Program-made: the position numbers and the translations under genes
Source of the DNA: Micropterix aruncella
Taxonomy: Eukaryota > Arthropoda > Insecta > Lepidoptera > Micropterigidae
Direction of reading: 5' to 3'
Assembly (NCBI GenBank): GCA_944548615.1
Contig: OX155957.1
Location: 3,030,795 to 3,094,794 of the forward strand
DNA length: 64,000 bases
Notes under the pieces: generated by a model
What the model was told of the DNA's origin: nothing
What the model saw: only the letters and a program-made list of their open reading frames with translations
The model's database searches: none
Shown: positions 56,915 through 64,000 of the stretch, one piece after another
How the letters are laid out: each line of letters begins with the position of its first letter
Numbering within the stretch: the first letter of the stretch is position 1

Positions 56915-58906
56915 ATGTGAATCGTTCGATACTTTTTTTTATAAATAAACCTATTGATTTGGCATTAGATATACTACACACACCCATCTGAACTAGGTTT
57001 ATCACAAAAATTGCAAAAACAGCGCAAAAATTTTGAAAAAATATACAAGTTTATTGGATTTGTCACAATTTTTAAACAATATCTGGCCTGGACCAGACAT
57101 CAATGAGCGTTACTAAAAATCAGAAACATCGTGTAACACCTTTTTTAGCAGCCTACTTATATAAGTGTCTCCAAAGAATATTTCTGAGGAATCATAAAAT
57201 AACCAACATAAAACCACTCTAGAGAGGAGACAAAAATATTGTGGAAAATTAGAGTGCGGTTGCAACCTTAAGTATTTTTCCTAAAATTCTGAAAATATAT
57301 TAAAATAATGACAAAATTAAGCACAATGTTATGTCAAAAAATAAATACTGTTTTTAAAAAAAAGAGGTCCACTGAAGATTCCATTTTAAAATCATGTAAA
57401 ATAATACAAAATCCTAGCAACACCGAGATGGAAGGTCACGGGGAGATATGATTAACTTCTCGAAATGATTTTATATATATTTTTAAATTGACATTTCAGC
57501 CAGGGTTTGAGTAAAAAAAAAGGTTTAATCTGTAAACCAAATACATTTGAGTTTGTAAAAAATACATATTTTATTTAAATTACAACTCAGTAAATAAACG
57601 AAAACAATAATACATACAAGAATAATATAATAATAAGAATATTTGAGTTCCTAAAAAAATGCTTTTAACTTTTATAACTTTTAACTTTTAAACACAATTT
57701 GGAAAAGTCACTGGTCTTGATTATTTGCCATTTTTCCTCAGCGTCAACCGGAGGGTCATTGAGATATCCCACCTCTGGAACTGGCGAGAAAATGATCAAG
57801 GTCCACCGTCAACGCGTGGACTTTGATCATTCTTTCCATTCTCCCTTATTTAATGGTAGACTATGATCTTTCTTAAGAAAATCTATTCATGCTTCGATTC
57901 GTTTGGGAACATGCCAAAAAATGGCGTAAATATCTCATTTTAACAAAAAAATGATATTGATCGCTTTTCCCCGTCGCCCTTCAGATATTTCCGGCTGTTT
58001 TTGTGCGGTTGGATCATTGGATCGTGTTAATATCAAATTGATCTTAGAGAAACTGAGTCACTTAAGCTATAATAATAAATAAACTACCTTCCAACGACAT
58101 TAATGCTATAAAATGTGTACCTCGGTGATTAAAATTTAAGTGTCTGGTAGAAACAGCAGCGTGGATGCTGCATATACTCATACATACAAGATTGACGCTC
58201 ATGTTAACATTAGAGGAAGGTATATACCTTTCAGTGACTTGACTAACACTTGATGGAGGTATAAAACCTTCAGTTGACTGATGAAGGTTGATGACGAAGG
58301 ATTAACAAGATAATTAGGGATTTACACCCACAACATGAACTGCTTTGGATACACAATTAACAGAGAGACAGATATAGTAATCGCTAGAGACCAAACTGAA
58401 GAGGATCAACATAGAAATGCGCTTAAACCGCTGTCATTCCATCTAAAACAAACAATGATTCTATGACGTCATGGGTACAAATAATGAAAAATGACTAAGT
58501 TCCAATTCGAATCGCGGCCACATCAATTTTCATAATGTCCTTACAAAAATATGTATGCACCATATCATCAGCATAACTGAATCAGTAGACCCGTGTATAC
58601 TGACACTGTACTGACTCTTACCCATACTTACATGGAAATAACATTGTAATTATATTTTCGTATTCTTGATAATTTAATTAGTTTTATGTAATTTTTCAAT
58701 TATTTATTTTATTTTATCATTAGGCAGTATTCAAATAAACCTATATGAGCCTACCTTTATGTTCCAGTTAGGTTAAATTTAGTTATACTAAATCTGTAAT
58801 TAGGATTTTTAAAACAATAAAAGATTAGATTTGATATACAATCAAGAAAAACAAAAAAAACATTTTAGAACTTTTATTTATATTTTAATTATTAATAAGC
58901 ATATAT
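56915..58906. other. AT-rich intergenic
   Basis: 57720-58030 has slightly higher GC and a reverse-complement pair around GTCAACGCG / 'GATCAAAGTCCACGCG' (57800-57830), but no named family. No gene recognised. Confidence 0.3.
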
Positions 58907-59382
58907 GTAGTAATAGTAGTAAACGGAGTGGTTGGCTTGTTTCCAGCCCTTGATGTCACCTGGTTTTAAAAGATCTTTTGTAATTTACGCACTTTGTGGG
59001 TGGGTCAGTGGTCTGCTAGTACCCCCGGTACTGCTTACCAGTTCATGCAGATCACTGACCTTCAAATTGGGTAGATCGCTGAGTTCTAGAAAGGCTCGTC
59101 CCAGTAAACTGTGTCTTTTTGCGGGGAGGCCTGGGCAGCGACCAACGATGTGTATGCTGTCTTCAGGTTCTTCACCACATATTCGGCAGTCCTTGCTCTC
59201 GGTCAAGCCAAGGTTGAATAGATGTGCTCTAAGGGTCCGTGTGGCCGGTGAGGAGATCGATAGTGGTTCAAAGGTTCTTCTTGCTCATGTCAAGTAGGGC
59301 CTTGGTTTTCTTTGAAAGTGGTTGCTCCATCATGGCCTTTGCCTGGCGACATCCTTGGCTTTGTTTCCAGGATGCCCGGATG
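58907..59382 (-). pseudogene. RNase-H LINE 3' end, minus-strand copy
   Basis: Same family as 794-1522: GTAGTAATAGTAGT tail at 58907-58920, 3' untranslated region, then knuckle CRICGEEPEDSIHIVGRC on the minus strand. An in-frame stop (LTGH region) and a one-base insertion break the frame. It starts near the ASWKQSQGCRQAKA region, so the RNase H domain is absent. The plus-strand frame 58932-59297 is its shadow. Confidence 0.85.
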
Positions 59383-59734
59383 ATTAAGTATAGATAAAGC
59401 ATATTTAATATTGTTTTTTCGCTTAACTTATAATTACCAATAAAAAAGTTTTTTTGTCTATTTTAACTATTTTTTCTAAAATTCCGGTTTTTTTTAATTA
59501 GCGTTTCTTCGTTTAAATATGTTTGACTCTTAGGCTTTTTTCCATTATATTTAAAATTGTTGCCCTAGAAAAAGTTATCACTTAGCTGGGTGTAAGTTCA
59601 CAATGGGCCTGTTAATAATCTAACGACTATTACAGCTATTGCTAATTCCTATTACGAAGTGATAATATGTCCATATTTTATGTTTACTTGTGATATGTGT
59701 GTAGGTAAATGTATGTCTTCTTATTGAATCCAAT
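59383..59734. other. AT-rich intergenic
   Basis: Nothing recognised. Confidence 0.3.
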
Positions 59735-59860
59735 CAGCGGAATTCAAATTCAATTCCGTTAATTTTATCCCAGCTGAAAATGATAATCCAGCTGGGACTC
59801 GAACCCGGAACCTTACAATGTACGATTAGACGATATAACTACGATTCCACTGCTTGTAGG
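59735..59860 (-). repeat. tRNA-derived SINE
   Basis: On the minus strand: A-box-like AGCAGTGGAATCGTAG, B-box GGGTTCGAGTCCC about 45 bases on, then the tail CATTTTCAGCTGGGATAAAA shared with 34755-34820. The body resembles a tRNA but the acceptor arm does not pair, so it is a SINE rather than a tRNA gene. Confidence 0.68.
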
Positions 59861-60689
59861 TCTATTTTCTATGGGGAAATTTTTAATCGGCATTATGCAG
59901 TGTGACGAATAGGCATTCGTCAATTCGAAATAAGTTTGTTTTTATCGCTCCGCCCGCGGCGAATGCGTTGGCGTACTATTTTCAGCCGATTTTTTCCAGA
60001 CATCTCTTTAGCATCTCATGTCACCGCCGATGTAAGCGCCTGACCACAGATTACGACTGCTGTGTATGTGCATACTAATGCGTCCAGATTCGACACACGT
60101 TTAAAAATGTCAAATTTACCACTTTTCTTTAGGATGGGTATTACCTGTATGCTCAGTTTGAATATTCATTACAAAAATAGCTCGTGTCACCCCAAAGGAC
60201 TTTCTCGGCAAGTAGCCAAGGACTGATTTTATCTGAATATTAATTTCATAAATAAAAATCGTTGAGTTCTCTTGATGGCGGTCTAACCAAGTTTTGTTCC
60301 GTTGAAATCGCCTCGGGCGGCGCGGTTTATTTCTCGAATAAGGGCCAGCAGTCGTCGTTATGGCGGAATTTAAATACTGTTAGTGTAGCTTCAATATGAG
60401 GTATACCAACAAAAAACCACAATGTGATTTCGGCCAAATAATGCATCTGTGTGTCAAATATTAATTCTCTAAGTATAAAATTTCGAGATTGAAATATGAC
60501 AACCCCTTTAACCTTTTTATTTTTTGTTATGACCAAATTTTGCTGCCTGCAAAATTTCAGCTCAATCGGATTAAGCGTTTGGGCGCTTTCGTGGAGTAAT
60601 ACACAAAGCCATATAGACACACAGACAGACACACAAATATACTTCAATCTGGAATTGGTCTTAATCGTCTCAGGGGTGCTCAAAATACT
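59861..60689. other. Intergenic with a dispersed-repeat-like end
   Basis: 60480-60660 (AAAATTTCAGCTCAATCGGA, 'GCGCTTTCGTGGAGTAA', then ACACAGAC repeats) resembles a common insect repeat end. 59930-60110 has moderate GC without partner. Confidence 0.35.
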
Positions 60690-60855
60690 TCCGCACGGTG
60701 CGCATACCGTTTAGGAGCGCCCGAAGTACGATTCCCAGGGGAAACCGGCCCGCGGGCACAAAGTCCTACTTAGGCTCGCACTTCTGCGTGGAGGCCGCCG
60801 GATGGGTGTTGACCAGTGCGTTTGACCGACCCTATACAACTGGGTCTTACAACTG
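60690..60855 (+). repeat. GC-rich dispersed repeat, tail fragment
   Basis: Matches 6808-6960: CGCACGGTGCGCATACCGT, 'GTGGAGGCCGCCGGATG', then GTTGACC. Confidence 0.7.
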
Positions 60856-61495
60856 GGTATACAAGGATACAATACCCACTTCCCTGCTCATGATGACAGT
60901 GATATAGTGATGATGCTAGATGATGATAATGATATAAATTTCAAAACATCAGCATTGACCGTTGACTTGTAGCCCAAATTGATGACATCTGTCTGTCTCG
61001 AATAACTATTTCCCGAAAGTTTTTTTCCGTGGTCCGTGAAATAAATTAATATCAAGAAGCAATGCCAGCAATCAATCAATGACATGTCGAAAATTTTAAA
61101 TTAGGGATCGAAAATTATTGAGTATATTTTGAATATTTCTACACGAGCGTGCATTCCAACTCGTTTTTCTAATTCAAAAAAAGAAATTTTGTGTTGAAGT
61201 AACTTCTAGCGAAGTGTTTTATTATTTTCGCATATTAAAGGAGAAATCAACAAAAATAAGAAAGATGGATTCTAACGAACAGAAAAATGGACTTAAAAAT
61301 GTCTTCTTTACTCCTTGTGCCACGATTATATTGTCAGGTTGCACTTGCTTACGAGTCAAGATAACAAACACATGTAGACGAAAGTAGAAGGTGTATTTTG
61401 TTTTAGTGCTAAGCAATTTTTGTGAATATATATGAAAATTGCTATACATTTTTTGATTATTTTAAAGGAAAAATAATGGTGTCAAATAAAACACT
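60856..61495. other. Intergenic
   Basis: (GAT)-type low complexity at 60890-60935; otherwise nothing recognised. Confidence 0.3.
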
Positions 61496-61777
61496 CTAAT
61501 TCAGGTGTGGCATCGGGAGAAGGCGCCCGTCTAGGTCCAGGAGTCTCAAAAAAATATTTGTTGCTTTCGAAAACACTTTTGTCGGGGGAATATTTGCAAA
61601 AGTTGGTGTTTCGTCTATTTCTGAAGATGATGATGAAATAGAAAACACACTTGTAATTCTCAATCTTTGTTTTCGATGCATTATACTACTGCTATTATTA
61701 CTGCTTGTATCCGTTGTTTCACCGTCCGTACAATCATTAGAGACCGAATCATCGTCCGAAGTAATAGCAAGTGACAT
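61496..61777 (-). CDS. Serine-rich 93-residue open frame, possible element 5' exon
   Basis: ATG-led (61775-61777), 93 codons to TAG. The N-terminal half is acidic and serine/threonine-rich (SDDDSVSNDC, DTSSNNSSSIMHRKQRLRI), like the disordered starts of many transposases. The second half, PTFANIPPTKVFSKATN, is unrecognised. On the minus strand a TATTTATAC box lies about 60 bases above the ATG. Further up, at 61989-61992, is a TTAA followed by CCGTTAAAGTGCTAAGCGGC, so this could be the 5' end of a piggyBac-like unit. No matching opposite end was found. A host exon or chance frame is also possible. Confidence 0.3.
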   Translation of the reverse strand: MSLAITSDDDSVSNDCTDGETTDTSSNNSSSIMHRKQRLRITSVFSISSSSSEIDETPTFANIPPTKVFSKATNIFLRLLDLDGRLLPMPHLN

Positions 61778-61992
61778 GGCTATTTTTGCTCAATAAAATA
61801 TAAAATCTGTAAAAAGTTGTTTTAAAATGTATAAATATGCACTCTCGTAACAAATTATGCGCGAGATTAGAATACGTCCACTACCACGAAGCACCAAAAA
61901 CACACTGATGTGCGCGGTAATTTTGCGCTGCTGCACAATTTCCATTCAAACTATCGCATCACTTTTGCGCCGCTTAGCACTTTAACGGTTAA

Positions 61993-62499
61993 CAACAGAT
62001 CTTATACGAATAGTTAAATAATACAATAGTAAAACATTATGTAGAACTAATATTTTATTTAATAACCTCCCATACAGAGACACGCGGAGAGATAGAAAAA
62101 CGCAATGTACAAACACGCAAATAACAAAAATAACTTTGAACGAAGACATTTCGATTCGTGTCGCATCTGACATGAATAGGTTCATTTCCAACTAATCTGT
62201 GATTGCCATCACTCGCTGATCTGTCTGTTCACTGAAATATTTTCGGAATGCTCCCTCAAACGCTTTTGTATCCTTTGTATTGTGTCTATTTATAAAAATT
62301 AAATTTTTCGCCAGCGACACGACGATTAGGTAAGCGTTTGGGAAAAAAACAAATGGAGATTATTTTAGTATTTGTGAAACATCTGCGTCTGAAGCCACGT
62401 ATAATTCTCTGTTGCCATATATTACCGAAGATATGCCGCGTTGGGCGCGGTCAGTATGTACTTGGACGCGTGACCGCATGATTGTCTGATGCTTCACTC
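61993..62499. other. Intergenic
   Basis: No recognised feature. Confidence 0.3.
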
Positions 62500-62629
62500 T
62501 ACACGTTGGCCAATGCTTGGCCGCATCGCTAAGGTAAAAGCGAATCAGCATCACTCGTCGCCTCTGACAAATTTATGGGAAAGAGCATTTGAGACATAGG
62601 CGATGCGACGAAGCATTGGCCAACGTGTA
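62500..62629. repeat. 30-base inverted repeat, 70-base loop
   Basis: 62500-62529 and 62600-62629 pair at 28 of 30 positions (core TACACGTTGGCCAATGCTT). The similarity fades outward for another ~25 bases. It is MITE-like, with no coding. Confidence 0.7.
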
Positions 62630-62951
62630 CAGGAGGCATGACGTGATGCTACAAAAATGGCCGGCTATCAAATGATGCCTCTAGGAAATAAAGCGGTTTT
62701 CACAGAAAGGCACCAGATTTGTATTAAAAAATAACAATCATTGAAATTACTATAGTTTTGAAAATTTATACGGACTTCTACGCGTTTGACCTTGTTGATA
62801 ACAACTAAGCTGTTCCAAGATACGATTTGGACTATAGTAGGCTTACAATACTATAAAATAAAGTAATTTTGTGATAATAATAAACTGTAACTTTGTAATA
62901 CTTTGTAATGAAGTAACAATTTAAATGCTTATAATTACATACATAACGGGC
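62630..62951. other. Intergenic
   Basis: No recognised feature. Confidence 0.3.
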
Positions 62952-63580
62952 CTGATTGCGTTTCTTCGTGAACTAAAATAGCAACTTAGTTCAACCGAAC
63001 GAGACAGAGCAATAGGTTAGAACGGAATTAGAATGAACTATTGACGATTTTCCGGCACCAAAACTACCTGCCGAACTTATAGACGCCCGAATAAGTTTGA
63101 ACACATTTCGTGCGGTGTTAGATTCAGCTGCCTATCTTTTGGTGGGTTGTCTTAATGCGGAAAAGTGACAACCGTTCATTTTAAATTCCGCTCTGACGTA
63201 TTGCTCTGCCTAGTTCACCTGAACTAATTTCCGATTTTAGTCCAAGAGAAACGCAATCGAGCCTAATAGACCTGATTGCGTTTCTCTTAGATCGCAAATT
63301 AGATCAAATGAACGAGATAGAGCAATACAATAGAATGGAATATAAAATAAACGGTCGCCGATTTTCCCGCTTTAAAACTATCTGTCAAACTTATAACCGT
63401 CCGAATAAGTTCACACATTTCTTGCGGTCTTAAATTCAACTCATTAACTTTGGTGGGTAGTTTTAAAATGCGGAAAAGTGACAACCGTTCGTCTCACATT
63501 CTGCTCTAACGTATTGCCCTATTTCGTTCACATGAACTAGTTTCAGATTTCAATTCACGAAGAAACGCAATCGATCTCAA
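62952..63580. mobile_element. Two MITE copies in tandem, same orientation
   Basis: Copy 1 is about 62952-63265, copy 2 about 63268-63580. Each has inverted ends CTGATTGCGTTTCT / AGAAACGCAATCG and a shared interior (GCGGAAAAGTGACAACCGTTC). The copies are about 75-80 percent alike, so they are not a fresh duplication. Confidence 0.75.
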
Positions 63581-63616
63581 TAAGTATTAAACAAGCCTTA
63601 AATATGCAAGTGCAGG

Positions 63617-64000
63617 TATGATGTCTAGATAAGGAGACTCCTCAACGATCAACAGCACAGACACGAAATTTTGTATAAGCATCCAATTATGATAGCCCGT
63701 TATAAGTTTCATCATGCCTGCTAATCCCAAAGCTAGCTCCCGAAGAGGGGACTCCTCAACGGCCAACAGCACAGTTACAAAAATGTCGTATACGCATTCA
63801 ATTATGATACCCCGTTCTGAGTTTCACCATGACATGGCTGCTGCGCCCAGGGTCGGCGCCCGACGAGGGGACTCCTCAACGGTCAACAGCACAGTCACGA
63901 AATTTTGTATACGTATTCACTTTTGATAACCCATTCTTAGTTTTACTGCGACAGGACTGCTGCACCCAGGTCAACAGCACAAACACGAAATTCTCTATAG
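63617..64000 (+). repeat. ~118-base tandem repeat, locus 3, cut by window end
   Basis: GACTCCTCAACG starts units at 63636, 63750 and 63870 (periods 114 and 120). A fourth begins near 63968 after a deletion. The array continues beyond the window. The plus and minus frames through it are shadows. Confidence 0.85.

Noticed and set aside
58932..59297. Plus-strand 121-residue protein
   Set aside because: Antisense shadow of the RNase-H LINE end.
59735..59860. Functional tRNA gene
   Set aside because: B-box present but acceptor arms do not pair and the 3' tail is shared with another SINE copy.
63617..64000. CRISPR-like array
   Set aside because: Units are contiguous without unique spacers, and the genome is eukaryotic.

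Overview
The window is a gene-poor, AT-rich, repeat-packed piece of a eukaryotic nuclear genome. The element families point to an arthropod, most probably an insect and plausibly a moth or butterfly. These are RNase-H-bearing non-LTR retrotransposons with short microsatellite tails, RTE-, Jockey- and CR1-like LINE ends, mariner/Tc1, hAT and piggyBac-like DNA elements, a Penelope-like element, tRNA-derived SINEs and GC-rich dispersed repeats. This is an inference; no species-diagnostic host gene is present. No rRNA, tRNA gene, CRISPR or operon-like structure was found.

Only one gene looks intact: a single-exon C2H2 zinc-finger gene on the minus strand (11323-12513, 396 residues, 11 fingers), with a plausible promoter above it and a polyadenylation signal below. 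Two short ATG-led frames (9294-9476, cysteine-rich; 61496-61777, serine-rich) could be exons or element remnants. Everything else coding-like is a fragment of a mobile element.

Layout. 0-5 kb: a dispersed repeat, a 5'-truncated LINE with a perfect 13-base target duplication, a CpG-rich unique block, a G-rich tract and a LINE end inserted in a GT microsatellite. 5-9.2 kb: an AT-rich repeat in inverted orientation around GC-rich repeat copies, then a Tc1 transposase end. 9.2-14.5 kb: the quietest part, holding the zinc-finger gene. 14.5-22.5 kb: a small MITE, two mariner remnants, LINE ends, GC-rich copies and a ~118-base tandem repeat. 22.8-24.8 kb: more than 1.2 kb of (TA)n, an assembly gap and a nearly perfect 193-base inverted repeat. 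24.8-31.4 kb: an LTR-like direct repeat, LINE reverse transcriptase pieces and a hAT element with an 8-base target duplication. 32-36.6 kb: a DD41D-type mariner deletion product, an inverted short duplication with a 19-base target duplication, a SINE and a CR1-like LINE end. 37-43 kb: Jockey and RTE remnants and a hAT element with its transposase C-terminus. 43.9-46.2 kb: a piggyBac-like element with a GC-rich repeat nested inside it, abutted by a LINE. 47-64 kb: more LINE, SINE, Penelope and MITE pieces, ending in the ~118-base tandem repeat.

No set of genes here works as a pathway. The biology is that of layered transposition: nested insertions, internal deletions and inverted copies. The most notable patterns are the palindromic (TA)n block, a GC-rich repeat of about 820 bases with at least eleven copies that tend to lie head to tail, a tandem repeat shared by three loci, and the recently triplicated zinc finger.
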